From contig NZ_DATBTY010000006.1 in the NCBI RefSeq assembly GCF_036516575.1, positions 143,424 to 207,423 of the forward strand: DNA of 64,000 nt. The letters run 5' to 3'. The stretch comes from Cerasibacillus sp036516575 (GTDB lineage Bacteria; Bacillota; Bacilli; Bacillales; Amphibacillaceae). Both the position numbers and the translations under genes were made by a program. Shown one piece after another: positions 16,821-25,998 of the stretch; the first letter of the stretch is position 1; each line of letters begins with the position of its first letter. The notes beneath the pieces were generated by a model. That model did no database searches. It saw nothing but the letters and a program-made list of their open reading frames with translations, and was not told the origin of the DNA.

Positions 16821-18572
16821 GTGTTTTCTATATTTAAAAAGTTAGATTGGTTTTTCAAATATTATTGGAAGAGATATTTAGCGGCTATTTTAGCCTTGGT
16901 TTTTGCAAGTACGCTTTCACTTATTCCACCTAAACTGGTTGGATTTACGATTGATCATATTCAATATCACACATTAACAGAGAAAATCTTAATGCTTGTC
17001 ATCGTTGGCTACATCATCTTAGCATTTGTTCATTACACAGTTTCCTTTTTTTGGGATTATACGTTGTTTAGCGGAGCAATTATTTTAGAAAAGTGGATGC
17101 GTAGTAAGTTAATTGCACATTTTTTAAAAATGACTCCACCGTTTTTTGAAAAGTTTAAAACTGGGGATTTGATGGCAAGAAGTACCAATGATCTAAAAGC
17201 GATTGCATTAACGGCAGGATTTGGCATTTTAACACTTGTTGATTCAAGTATCTTTATGTTGATGATTGTAGCTGTTATGGGATTTACGATTAGTTGGAAG
17301 TTAACATTAGCGTCACTGTTACCATTACCGATTATGGCTTTAATTATGAATAAATATGGTGCAGCAATTCATGCGAGATTTACAAAGGCGCAAGAAGCAT
17401 TTGGGGAAATGAACACAGGTGTACTAGAATCTATTCGTGGTATTCGCGTTGTTCGCGCTTTTGTTCAAGAAAAACAAGATATTGAGCGTTTTAGCAATAA
17501 AACGGATGAAGTATATGAAAAAAATATGGCAGTCACTAAAGTGGACGCTTTATTTGAACCGACAATAACAATATTAGTTGGTTTATCATATACGATTGGG
17601 ATTGGTTACGGAGCCAATCTAGTTTTTAATCAAGTGATTACACTTGGAGATTTAGTTAGTTTCAACGTTTATTTAGGTATGCTCATTTGGCCGATGTTTG
17701 CGATGGGTGAGTTGATTAACATATTACAACGAGGGAATGCATCATTAGACCGTGTAAATGAGATTTTAGACTATGTAGCAGATGTTAAAAATAATAAAGA
17801 TGCTCAAGTCATTGGTGAAGTTGATCAGATTGTTTTTGAACATGTTTCATTTACATTTCCAGCAAGTAACCGAAAAAGCTTAGATAATATTAGCTTCCAA
17901 GTCAATAAAGGTGACACAATCGGCATTGTTGGTAAAACCGGTGCAGGAAAGACAACATTATTTAAATTGCTATTACGACAATATCCGAACTTCAAAGGGA
18001 ATATTCGTTTATCTGATGTACCAATTGAACAGATTGATTTAGAGCAATTGCGCGATTGGATTGGTTATGTGCCTCAAGATCAAATATTATTTTCAAAATC
18101 GATTAGAGAAAATATTCAATTTGGAAAAGAAGATGCTACCGATACAGAAATATCTCGGGTAATGGAACTCGCTCATTTCCTAAAAGACATTCAACAATTA
18201 CCCGATGGCTTAGACACAGAAGTCGGGGAGGGTGGTGTGTCGTTATCTGGAGGGCAGAAACAACGCGTCGCTTTAGCGCGAGCGTTTATAAAGGATCCAG
18301 AGATTTTAATTCTTGACGACTCTATGTCAGCTGTGGACGGTAAGACGGAAGCAAATATTATTCAACATTTACGCGAAGAAAGAAAAGGGAAAACAACGTT
18401 TATTGCGTCACATCGATTGTCCGCTGTTGAGCATGCAGATTTAATTATCGTCTTAGATGAAGGGAAAGTTATCGAACATGGTACACATGAATCACTAATC
18501 CAAGAAGATGGCTGGTATAAAGAACAGTATGATTTACAACAGCTTTCTCGAGGAGAGGAGGCGTTTGAATGA
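16821..18572 (+). CDS. bmrC: Heterodimeric multidrug ABC exporter subunit BmrC (YheI)
   Basis: 583-aa half-transporter: six helices (about 1-300), then an ATPase with Walker A GKTGAGKTT, Q-loop YVPQDQILF, signature SLSGGQKQR and Walker B ILILDDS. The catalytic Glu after Walker B is Asp, as in the degenerate partner of heterodimeric exporters. Start set at GTG 16821 (MFSIFKKLDWFF, matching the YheI N-terminus) with GAAAGGGTG 10 nt upstream; an earlier GTG at 16809 overlaps that site. Ends overlapping bmrD by 4 bp. Exports drugs at the cytoplasmic membrane with BmrD. Confidence 0.95.
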   Translation: MFSIFKKLDWFFKYYWKRYLAAILALVFASTLSLIPPKLVGFTIDHIQYHTLTEKILMLVIVGYIILAFVHYTVSFFWDYTLFSGAIILEKWMRSKLIAHFLKMTPPFFEKFKTGDLMARSTNDLKAIALTAGFGILTLVDSSIFMLMIVAVMGFTISWKLTLASLLPLPIMALIMNKYGAAIHARFTKAQEAFGEMNTGVLESIRGIRVVRAFVQEKQDIERFSNKTDEVYEKNMAVTKVDALFEPTITILVGLSYTIGIGYGANLVFNQVITLGDLVSFNVYLGMLIWPMFAMGELINILQRGNASLDRVNEILDYVADVKNNKDAQVIGEVDQIVFEHVSFTFPASNRKSLDNISFQVNKGDTIGIVGKTGAGKTTLFKLLLRQYPNFKGNIRLSDVPIEQIDLEQLRDWIGYVPQDQILFSKSIRENIQFGKEDATDTEISRVMELAHFLKDIQQLPDGLDTEVGEGGVSLSGGQKQRVALARAFIKDPEILILDDSMSAVDGKTEANIIQHLREERKGKTTFIASHRLSAVEHADLIIVLDEGKVIEHGTHESLIQEDGWYKEQYDLQQLSRGEEAFE

Positions 18573-20599
18573 AGAAAGCAACGACTGAGAAAAGGTTATT
18601 TCAATATGCTTTAAAGTTTAAAAAGGGGATTATCATCGGAATTATATGTCTGATGATTGCCACTGGATTAGAGTTAGCTGGTCCATTAATTGCAAAGAAA
18701 ATTATTGATGATCATATTGTTGGAATAGAGGGTGCATGGAATGAAGTTGAGGAGCAGATTGACGGAAATACGGTTACGTTTCAAGATAAGTATTATAAGC
18801 GAACAGACCGTCAAATATCAGAGGACAAAGTTTTAGGAAAAGCAACACTTCTTCAGGTTGAAAAGAATTATTATCTTATCAATCAAGAAGTTCCTTTAAC
18901 AGGAAAGCGGGCGGTTACTGGGAATCAAGTAACCATACAAACACCCGATGGTCCGATTAAAGCGAATGGACAAAAGCTTCGATTAACAGACTTAGCACAA
19001 TTTATTAAACCGGAAAAACGTCCCATTTTTCTATTACTAGGATTATATGTGTTACTGTTATTTGTAGCTGGTTTGTTTCAGTTTTTTCAAACATATATGT
19101 TGCAAAAATCATCGAATCAAATTGTTAAAAAAATGCGTAATGACGTCTTTTCTCATATACAAAGATTGCCGATTCAATATTTCGTCAATAGACCAGCAGG
19201 TACAATCGTCGCACGTGTCACAAATGACACAGAAGCGATACGTGATTTATATGAACGTGTACTTTCCATTGTCATTACAAGTTTCATTTATATGTTCGGT
19301 GTCTATATCGCGATGTTCTTTCTTGATGCTAAACTAGCGGCTCTATGTTTATTAGCTATTCCACTTATTTATATTTGGATGAGATTGTATAAAATATTCG
19401 GTTCTAAGTTTAATCAAGTGATTCGTTCAACAAACAGTAAAATAAATGGAAACATAAATGAATCAATCCAAGGTATGCCAATCATTCAAGCCTTTCGTCG
19501 TGAAAAGAAAACGAAAGAGGATTTTGAAACATTAAATACGCGCCATTTCACATATCAACGTAAATTATTAAAACTAAATGCCTTGACATCACATAATTTA
19601 GTGACTTTTTTCCGTAATATCACATTTGTTGTTTTTATATGGCATTTTGGGTCGTTTTCATTAGAGCCTGGAAGTGTCATATCCATTGGATTGTTATATG
19701 CCTTTGTTGATTATTTAACACGCTTATTTGGTCCAATCAATAATATCGTGAATCAATTGCCATTATTAGAACAGGCACGTGTTGCGGGTAGCCGCGTCTT
19801 TGAATTAATGGACGAAGAAATTGAAGATGTGAACCATACACAAATTCCGCGTTATAATGGCCATATTTCTTTCCAAAATGTATCATTTGCTTATGATGAT
19901 GAATATGTGTTACACAATATTTCATTTACGGTCCAATCAGGTGAAACGGTTGCTTTTGTTGGACATACTGGTTCAGGTAAGAGTTCGCTAATGAATTTGC
20001 TTTTTCGCTTCTATGATCCACAAAAAGGAAAAGTCTATATTGACAATCACAATATAAAGGATTGGTCACGCCAACAAGTACGCAGTCATATGGGGATTGT
20101 GCTTCAGGATCCATTTTTATTTTCTGGAACGATTCTTTCTAATGTGACGATGAATGATGAACGCATTTCACGTGAACAAGCGATTAAAGCATTAAAAGCC
20201 GTTGGTGCTAACCGCTTTATTGAGAAATTACCAAATGGTTATGATGCTGAAGTGACAGAGGGTGGGACGACATTTTCCCTTGGTGAAAGGCAACTGATTT
20301 CTTTTGCCCGTGCGCTAGCTTTCGATCCAGCTATTCTCGTCTTAGATGAAGCGACGGCGAATATCGATACGGAATCAGAAAGTTTAATTCAAGAAGCTTT
20401 AAAAGTACTGAAAAAAGGTCGAACAACTTTAGTTATCGCCCATCGACTTTCAACCATTCGTGATGCAAACACGATTTTTGTTCTTGAACGTGGTAAGATA
20501 AAAGAAAGTGGAGACCATCATGAATTACTAGGACAGAAAGGCATTTATAGTGAAATGTATCAAATGCAGCAACAAGGTGCACGTGTGTCCCTGACATAA
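18569..20599 (+). CDS. bmrD: Heterodimeric multidrug ABC exporter subunit BmrD (YheH)
   Basis: 676-aa half-transporter. Between helix 1 and helix 2 it has the ~100-residue extracellular insertion typical of YheH (about residues 45-145). The ATPase has Walker A GHTGSGKSS, Walker B ILVLDEAT with the catalytic Glu, but a degenerate signature (TFSLGERQ instead of LSGGQ). Paired with BmrC, this gives one consensus ATP site (BmrD Walker motifs with BmrC signature) and one degenerate site. Translationally coupled to bmrC; GAGAGGAGG site in the end of bmrC. Confidence 0.95.
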   Translation: MKKATTEKRLFQYALKFKKGIIIGIICLMIATGLELAGPLIAKKIIDDHIVGIEGAWNEVEEQIDGNTVTFQDKYYKRTDRQISEDKVLGKATLLQVEKNYYLINQEVPLTGKRAVTGNQVTIQTPDGPIKANGQKLRLTDLAQFIKPEKRPIFLLLGLYVLLLFVAGLFQFFQTYMLQKSSNQIVKKMRNDVFSHIQRLPIQYFVNRPAGTIVARVTNDTEAIRDLYERVLSIVITSFIYMFGVYIAMFFLDAKLAALCLLAIPLIYIWMRLYKIFGSKFNQVIRSTNSKINGNINESIQGMPIIQAFRREKKTKEDFETLNTRHFTYQRKLLKLNALTSHNLVTFFRNITFVVFIWHFGSFSLEPGSVISIGLLYAFVDYLTRLFGPINNIVNQLPLLEQARVAGSRVFELMDEEIEDVNHTQIPRYNGHISFQNVSFAYDDEYVLHNISFTVQSGETVAFVGHTGSGKSSLMNLLFRFYDPQKGKVYIDNHNIKDWSRQQVRSHMGIVLQDPFLFSGTILSNVTMNDERISREQAIKALKAVGANRFIEKLPNGYDAEVTEGGTTFSLGERQLISFARALAFDPAILVLDEATANIDTESESLIQEALKVLKKGRTTLVIAHRLSTIRDANTIFVLERGKIKESGDHHELLGQKGIYSEMYQMQQQGARVSLT

Positions 20600-20664
20600 T
20601 CGATGTTATCCACAATTGACTTCACAAATAATAATATAGTTCAAAATAGGATGATGGTGATGTC

Positions 20665-21483
20665 ATGAAGGAAAACCAAGAGCACCAAGTCGATATTATT
20701 GATGAGGATTTATATGAGGAAATTGACGATGAAGAAATGTATGAACTCGTTCAACAGGCACGTCAAGAAGCTTGGGAAAGGGAAAGAGAACGTACAAAAA
20801 ACAAGCAAGTCAAACGCCCTTTCCCAAAATGGATGTTTTGGCTGATTGCTTTGGCACTTATGTTTAATATTGTGGCCTTACTTCCACAAACCTTATCTAT
20901 TCCAGCGATTGACTTTTTGATGACATCAACCAAATTATCAACTTCACAAACGATTCAATCATACAAAGATGCAGTTGTTGTGATTGAGACTGAGGGGAGT
21001 CGCGGTACAGGTTTTTCTATCAATGCAAATGGTAAAATCATTACGAATGAACATGTTGTTAAAGAAGAAGCAGAAGTAACTGTTGCCTTTAGAAATGATG
21101 GATTATTCCGTGCGTCTGTTGTTGAAACATATCCAGAAGTTGATTTAGCTGTGTTACAAATAATTGAAGGCAAAGATTTGCCCTTTCTATCTTTAGCTAA
21201 GCAAGCACTATTTGAAGAAAGGGAAAAAGTGACGTTTATCGGTAATCCACTTCGATTCCAAGGTATCGTGAACGAAGGACATATTATTGATTATATCCAA
21301 TTAAAAGAATGGGATGAACCCGTACTTATGATAGAAGCACCGATTTATCGGGGCAATAGTGGTAGTCCAATCATCAACGAGCAAGGTGAAGTAATTGGGG
21401 TTGTGTTTGCTACGCTTGACCATACAGAATATGGTACCGTGGGATTATTTATCCCGATTGATTATTATCATAATCGCCAATAA
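20665..21483 (+). CDS. Membrane-anchored trypsin-like serine protease (HtrA-like, no PDZ)
   Basis: 272 aa: acidic/basic cytosolic N-terminus (1-55), one transmembrane helix (about 56-76, WMFWLIALALMFNIVALL), then an extracytoplasmic S1C-type protease domain. Triad residues are visible: His in TNEHVV (near 130), Asp in EVDLAVLQ (near 160) and Ser in RGNSGSP (near 233). It stops after the protease domain and lacks the C-terminal PDZ of HtrA/HtrB. The substrate is unknown; the family suggests envelope protein quality control or processing. Confidence 0.88.
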   Translation: MKENQEHQVDIIDEDLYEEIDDEEMYELVQQARQEAWERERERTKNKQVKRPFPKWMFWLIALALMFNIVALLPQTLSIPAIDFLMTSTKLSTSQTIQSYKDAVVVIETEGSRGTGFSINANGKIITNEHVVKEEAEVTVAFRNDGLFRASVVETYPEVDLAVLQIIEGKDLPFLSLAKQALFEEREKVTFIGNPLRFQGIVNEGHIIDYIQLKEWDEPVLMIEAPIYRGNSGSPIINEQGEVIGVVFATLDHTEYGTVGLFIPIDYYHNRQ

Positions 21484-21486
21484 TAT

Positions 21487-21524
21487 GAAAAGGAATGCCC
21501 TACTAAATGGGCATTCCTTTTTTA
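21487..21524 (+). terminator. Terminator after the serine protease
   Basis: AAAAGGAATGCCC / GGGCATTCCTTTTTT hairpin with an 8-nt loop and T-run. Confidence 0.9.
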
Positions 21525-21531
21525 GTTTGAT

Positions 21532-21774
21532 TTATTGCATTTCGATTGTTGCTGTTGGAGTCGTATATTTCATCGCGTGATCTAGATAGCATAGGAGGTT
21601 ATCGTGTGTTTCAACAATTATTTGTTGGTCTGTTGCATAGTGATAGGCATGGAGAAAGTGTTGGATTCGTTTTGATAAGATATCATCTTTTGTACGGACC
21701 ATTAGGATAAGTAAATTATCCCATTGTCCCCATAAAATATAATATAAAGCTTTGTCATAATCTGGTATTTCCAT
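21532..21774 (-). CDS. Small cytosolic protein, YhdB-like
   Basis: 80-aa protein beginning MEIPDYDKALYYI with a central stretch QWDNLLILMVRTKDDILSKRIQHFLHAYHY. I recall this pattern from the YhdB family of Bacillus, whose function is unknown. The start at 21774 is favoured by AGGAGGG five bases upstream; longer in-frame starts at 21855 and 21798 have no ribosome site. No membrane segment or signal peptide. It is convergent with the protease gene. Confidence 0.65.
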   Translation of the reverse strand: MEIPDYDKALYYILWGQWDNLLILMVRTKDDILSKRIQHFLHAYHYATDQQIIVETHDNLLCYLDHAMKYTTPTATIEMQ

Positions 21775-21934
21775 TACATCCCTCCTATAAAGGGTCATTA
21801 TAGGTTTCCCGCTTTCTACAATATATTTCCCAAACAATGTTGGTGTGCTTGCCATTTAAAGGGTTTGTCATGTCCGTATAATAAATTGAATTAGATACAA
21901 ACTACAAATGATAAAATAGAAGGAGGGATATATC

Positions 21935-22597
21935 TTGAAGCGAAAAATAATCACTGTCTTTACAGCATTCGCATTGTTAACAGGTTGTAATGTTACAGAT
22001 GATAATGCAACGCGAAATAATAATAATGATGGAGTCCAACCAACGCGATTTGAAAATACAGGTACAGGGGACCGGATGAACGATAATAATAACCGAAACA
22101 ATACGGACAATAACCGTAATCGAAATCAGGCGAATAATGAGCAGCGATTCAATGATAATAATACAAACGGTAATAATCAAAATCGCTACGATGTTGCAGA
22201 AGAGGCAGCAGAACAAATTGCCAACAAAATACCAGAAATTAAAACAGCTTACGTATTAACAACTGAAAATAACGCCTATGTAGCAGCGCGATTGGATGCA
22301 GGCAATGAATCAGATCGAAACCGTGATAATGCACGAAATACAAAAAATAACAACAATAAGGATAACAACAATAACAACAATAACGATGAAGAATTAACGG
22401 AAGACATGAAAGAACGTATTGCTGATATTGTTCGTTCAGTTGATAATGATATTGAAAATGTTTTTGTATCAACAAATCCTGATTTTTATAATTTAACAAC
22501 AAACTATGTAGACGATGTTGATGGTGGAAGACCAATTGAAGGATTCTTTACTCAATTTGAAAACATGATTGAACGTTTATTCCCACAAAATAGATAA
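21935..22597 (+). CDS. YhcN/YlaJ-family sporulation lipoprotein, Asn-rich
   Basis: 220-aa lipoprotein starting at TTG 21935 behind a strong AGGAGGG site. Signal peptide ends in LLTGC (lipobox). Two Asn/Asp/Arg-rich low-complexity stretches (about 24-82 and 125-150) flank the two conserved halves: EEAAEQIANKIPEIKTAYVLTTENNAYVAA and ERIADIVRSVDNDIENVFVSTNPDFYNL, the pattern of YhcN/YlaJ spore lipoproteins that act in spore outgrowth. The AAT/AAC runs are codon-level repeats and probably vary in length between strains. Terminated by a hairpin directly after the stop. Confidence 0.88.
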   Translation: MKRKIITVFTAFALLTGCNVTDDNATRNNNNDGVQPTRFENTGTGDRMNDNNNRNNTDNNRNRNQANNEQRFNDNNTNGNNQNRYDVAEEAAEQIANKIPEIKTAYVLTTENNAYVAARLDAGNESDRNRDNARNTKNNNNKDNNNNNNNDEELTEDMKERIADIVRSVDNDIENVFVSTNPDFYNLTTNYVDDVDGGRPIEGFFTQFENMIERLFPQNR

Positions 22598-22605
22598 GTT
22601 AGAGG

Positions 22606-22639
22606 AGTAAAAAAACGAGAATTTTTCTCGTTTTTTTAC
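22606..22639. terminator. Bidirectional terminator between yhcN-like gene and ldh
   Basis: GTAAAAAAACGAGAA / TTCTCGTTTTTTTAC, nearly loopless perfect inverted repeat, A-rich on one side and T-rich on the other. Confidence 0.85.
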
Positions 22640-23583
22640 TGTTTAAAATAGGGAGCGAGCGTTGACTTAAGAATGTGTGCGCTTTTTTTAAATTGTCCTT
22701 TTTCAATATTATTTAACTTCAACTCAATGATCTCGCGTATTCCTTTTCTATTAATTACGGCGGGTACACCTAGATAAACATCTTTTTCATCATACTCACC
22801 CTCAAGAAGAGTTGAAACCGTAAGGATAGAATTTTCATTGCGGAAAATCGCTTTAGTAATGCGAACGAGCCCCATAGCAATCCCGTAGTATGTGGCACCT
22901 TTTCGATTAATGATGTGATAAGCAGAATCACGGACATTGATAAAAATCTGCTCTAAATCCTTCTGGCTAAACTTATTGTTCTTTTTAATGTATTTATCGA
23001 GTGGTATACCACCAATATCAGCAGTAGAAAATACAGGTAGCTCACTATCACCATGTTCACCAATAATATTAGCGTGTACATTTTTAGGGGAAACTTTAAA
23101 ATAGTCACCTAACATATACCGAAAACGAGCTGTATCTAAAATCGTTCCTGAACCGATCACTCTTGATTTTGGAAGGCCACTATATTTCCATGTTGCATAA
23201 GTTAAAATATCTACCGGATTTGTTGCTATAAGAAAAATACCATCAAAACCACTCATCATTACTTGGTCAACGATTGACTTAAAAATGGCTAAATTCTTTT
23301 CAATTAAATCGAGTCGTGTTTCTCCTGGTTGTTGATTAGCACCAGCGCTGATAACGACAAGGTCGGCATGTTGACAGTCACGATAATCTCCATAATGAAT
23401 GTTTGTATAATCTGGGGCAAATACTTTACCGTGATTTAAATCCATGACGTCTCCTTGTGCTTTATCCTCATCTTTATCGATGAGAATAATTTCATCGGCA
23501 ATCCCTTGATTTAATAATGCAAATGCATAACTTGAACCAACAAAACCAGTTCCAATAACGGCTACACGGTTTCCCTTTACCAT
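22636..23583 (-). CDS. ldh: L-lactate dehydrogenase
   Basis: 315-aa NAD-dependent enzyme reducing pyruvate to L-lactate, regenerating NAD during fermentation. Seen: Rossmann GTGFVGSS near the N-terminus, substrate Arg in GETRLDL, NPVDILTY, active-site GEHGDSE with catalytic His near 178. Start ATG at 23583 is preferred over a GTG three codons upstream because AAAGGAT is well spaced for it. No Rex operator is evident upstream. It stands alone, without lctP. Confidence 0.95.
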   Translation of the reverse strand: MVKGNRVAVIGTGFVGSSYAFALLNQGIADEIILIDKDEDKAQGDVMDLNHGKVFAPDYTNIHYGDYRDCQHADLVVISAGANQQPGETRLDLIEKNLAIFKSIVDQVMMSGFDGIFLIATNPVDILTYATWKYSGLPKSRVIGSGTILDTARFRYMLGDYFKVSPKNVHANIIGEHGDSELPVFSTADIGGIPLDKYIKKNNKFSQKDLEQIFINVRDSAYHIINRKGATYYGIAMGLVRITKAIFRNENSILTVSTLLEGEYDEKDVYLGVPAVINRKGIREIIELKLNNIEKGQFKKSAHILKSTLAPYFKQ

Positions 23584-23720
23584 TTTTATCACATCCTTTT
23601 TATCGTTATATTTATTATAACTGAGTATAAACTTGATTTAATTACCAAATTAGAAAAAATAACGAAACTTTATGGTAAAATGTAAAGAGAACATTGCACT
23701 GGAAAGAAAGGATGAAAAAC

Positions 23721-25088
23721 ATGTCACAACAAGTATTAAATTACTTACAAGGAAATCGCAAACAACTATTAGATAGCTTAAAGGAATTTCTATCCATACC
23801 GAGTGTAAGTACGGACAGTGAATATAAAGATTCAGTCCGAAAAGCAGCAGATTATCTGATTACATATTTAAAAGATATTGGATTTAACCTAGTTGAATTA
23901 CAAGAAACAGCGGGGCATCCAATTGTCTACGCTCATTATGATCAAGCAGGAAAGGACAAACCGACTGTTCTCATTTACGGTCATTATGATGTTCAACCAG
24001 CTGACCCTTTAGAGGAGTGGAAAAGTGATCCATTTAAACCAGAAATAAGAGAAGGACGTCTATACGCTCGTGGTGCAAGTGATGATAAAGGTCAAGTCTT
24101 TATGCATTTAGCGGTTTTAGAAGCGTTTATGAAAACAGAAGGTAAGCTACCATTAAATATTAAAGTATGTCTTGAAGGAGAAGAAGAAATCGGTAGTGAA
24201 AATTTATACCATATGCTTGAGGAAAAGAAAGAGTTATATGCGGCTGACTTCGTTGTCATTTCAGACTCAGGTATGGTTGATGAAAACCAGCCAACAATAT
24301 TATATGGCTTAAAGGGCTCGACTGGTCTTGAGTTAACTGTTACAGGTCCTGAACGTGATCTTCACTCAGGTATATATGGTGGGGCAGTACGTAATCCTAT
24401 CATGGCTTTATCACATATTCTTTCTTCAATCAAAAATGAAGATGAAGAGATTTTGGTGGATGGATTCTATGATGGAGCTGAACAACTATCAACCGAAGAA
24501 CGTGAATTGATTCAGAGTGTTCCTGGTGAAGATTATGTTCAAACAACCGGTGTAATCGAAACTGTATCAGAAAAAGGCTATACAGCAAAAGAACATACAA
24601 TGGCACGTCCAACGTTTGAAATTAATGGGGTTTACGGTGGCTATCAAGGGGAAGGTACAAAGACGATTATCCCAACGTCTGCAACAGCTAAAATTACATG
24701 CCGGTTAGTTCCTGGCCAAGATCCGGTTCATGTTCAGCAATGTATTAAGAAGCATATTGAAAAAGTCAAACCATCTGGCGTAACAGTGGATCTAAAGATA
24801 GAAAAGTTTTCGGCTAAAGCTTATAAAGTGGAACCGAATCATCCACTGATTAAAAAAGCAGCAGATAGCTATACAAAAGCCTTTGGAAAAGAAACGGTTT
24901 ATGCTCGTATGGGTGGTTCGATTCCGGTTGTCGAATGGCTTGATACCATTTATAATGTTCCTGTTGTGTTACTAGGGTTTGGTACGCCAGAAGATCGTCT
25001 ACATTCACCAAATGAAAGTTTCCCATTATCAAGTTTCGATAAAGGGATGGAAACACTCGTCTATTATTGGAATTCATTTCAAAAATAG
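23721..25088 (+). CDS. M20-family dipeptidase
   Basis: 455-aa zinc aminoacyl-dipeptidase of the M20 group (cytosolic nonspecific dipeptidase/CPG2 type). Zinc-binding motifs: GHYDVQPADP (about residues 83-92), ARGASDDKGQ (about 117-126), EGEEEIGSEN (about 155-164). A dimerisation domain follows. Start set at 23721 where AAAGGATG is properly spaced; an upstream ATG at 23694 lacks a site. Probably recycles peptides in the cytoplasm. The next gene starts 11 nt after its stop, so the two are likely cotranscribed. Confidence 0.92.
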   Translation: MSQQVLNYLQGNRKQLLDSLKEFLSIPSVSTDSEYKDSVRKAADYLITYLKDIGFNLVELQETAGHPIVYAHYDQAGKDKPTVLIYGHYDVQPADPLEEWKSDPFKPEIREGRLYARGASDDKGQVFMHLAVLEAFMKTEGKLPLNIKVCLEGEEEIGSENLYHMLEEKKELYAADFVVISDSGMVDENQPTILYGLKGSTGLELTVTGPERDLHSGIYGGAVRNPIMALSHILSSIKNEDEEILVDGFYDGAEQLSTEERELIQSVPGEDYVQTTGVIETVSEKGYTAKEHTMARPTFEINGVYGGYQGEGTKTIIPTSATAKITCRLVPGQDPVHVQQCIKKHIEKVKPSGVTVDLKIEKFSAKAYKVEPNHPLIKKAADSYTKAFGKETVYARMGGSIPVVEWLDTIYNVPVVLLGFGTPEDRLHSPNESFPLSSFDKGMETLVYYWNSFQK

Positions 25089-25099
25089 GGGGAGTTATA

Positions 25100-25852
25100 G
25101 TGAATAAATTAGCTGTCGTTACTGGGGCATCGAGAGGCTTAGGGAAGAATATTGCTATTTTATTTTTGAAAAAGAACATACCTGTTATCGGCCTTTCACG
25201 TCATGAAAATGAAGATTTAGTCCAAATAGCAAATGAATATGATACGACTTACCAACATATAACATGTGATTTAAATGATCAGAAAGAAACGCTGGAAGTC
25301 ATGAAGGACATTGAAGCGAAGTTTAAACAGGGTCAAATCGCTTATTTAGTTAATAATGCAGCTATGATTGAACCGATTCACCAAGCAGCAAAAATAGACC
25401 CATTTCAATTAGCGAAACATATTCAGGTTAATGTAACAGCACCGATGACGATAACAAATTATCTTTTGCATGCTTTAAATCAAAAGAGTGGTACTTTGAT
25501 CAATACAATCATTACATCAGGTGCGGCCGAACGTGCAGTTCATGGATGGAGTGCTTATTGTAGTACGAAAGCCGCAATGAATCGTTATATTGAAACAGTC
25601 GCTTTAGAACAGAAAAATTTAAAAACAAACCATATGATAATTGGGTTAAGTCCTGGTATTATGGATACAGAGATGCAAACTGAAATTCGCAAAAGCACGC
25701 GCGAAGCGTTTGCTGAAATAGATACATTTATTCAATATAAGGATGATAAGTTGTTACGTCAACCAGAGGAGATTGCACAAATCCTCATGCATATATTATT
25801 TGAAGAACAACTTACTAATGGAAAAATATACCATGCTCGAAATTATTTCTAA
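25100..25852 (+). CDS. yueD: Short-chain dehydrogenase, YueD/benzil reductase type
   Basis: 250-aa NADPH-dependent reductase. TGASRGLG cofactor loop at residues 8-15, NNAA near 89, catalytic Ser in ITSGAA and Tyr/Lys in YCSTK, then GIMDTEMQ. The pattern matches the (S)-benzoin-forming benzil reductase/sepiapterin-like YueD subgroup; the physiological substrate is unknown. Start is GTG 25100 with AGGGGGA 7 nt upstream; an ATG at 25067 would overlap the dipeptidase end without a site. Confidence 0.87.
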   Translation: MNKLAVVTGASRGLGKNIAILFLKKNIPVIGLSRHENEDLVQIANEYDTTYQHITCDLNDQKETLEVMKDIEAKFKQGQIAYLVNNAAMIEPIHQAAKIDPFQLAKHIQVNVTAPMTITNYLLHALNQKSGTLINTIITSGAAERAVHGWSAYCSTKAAMNRYIETVALEQKNLKTNHMIIGLSPGIMDTEMQTEIRKSTREAFAEIDTFIQYKDDKLLRQPEEIAQILMHILFEEQLTNGKIYHARNYF

Positions 25853-25891
25853 CCAAAAAAAATCTGCTTGCAAAATGGCAGATTTTTTTCT
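25853..25891 (+). terminator. Terminator after yueD
   Basis: AAAAAAATCTGC / GCAGATTTTTTT hairpin with 10-nt loop and T-run. Confidence 0.88.
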
Positions 25892-25998
25892 CGGATTGAA
25901 CGAGACTGCAGGAAATATTTGTTTGTGGTAAACTTTAAATAGTTTTTTAATATGCTGTTTAATAGGTTATTTGATTATGTAGGGAAAGGGAGTTATAA

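Noticed and set aside
23584..23720. Rex or CcpA operator upstream of ldh
   Set aside because: No TTGTGAA-N4-TTCACAA or cre-like dyad could be found by eye.
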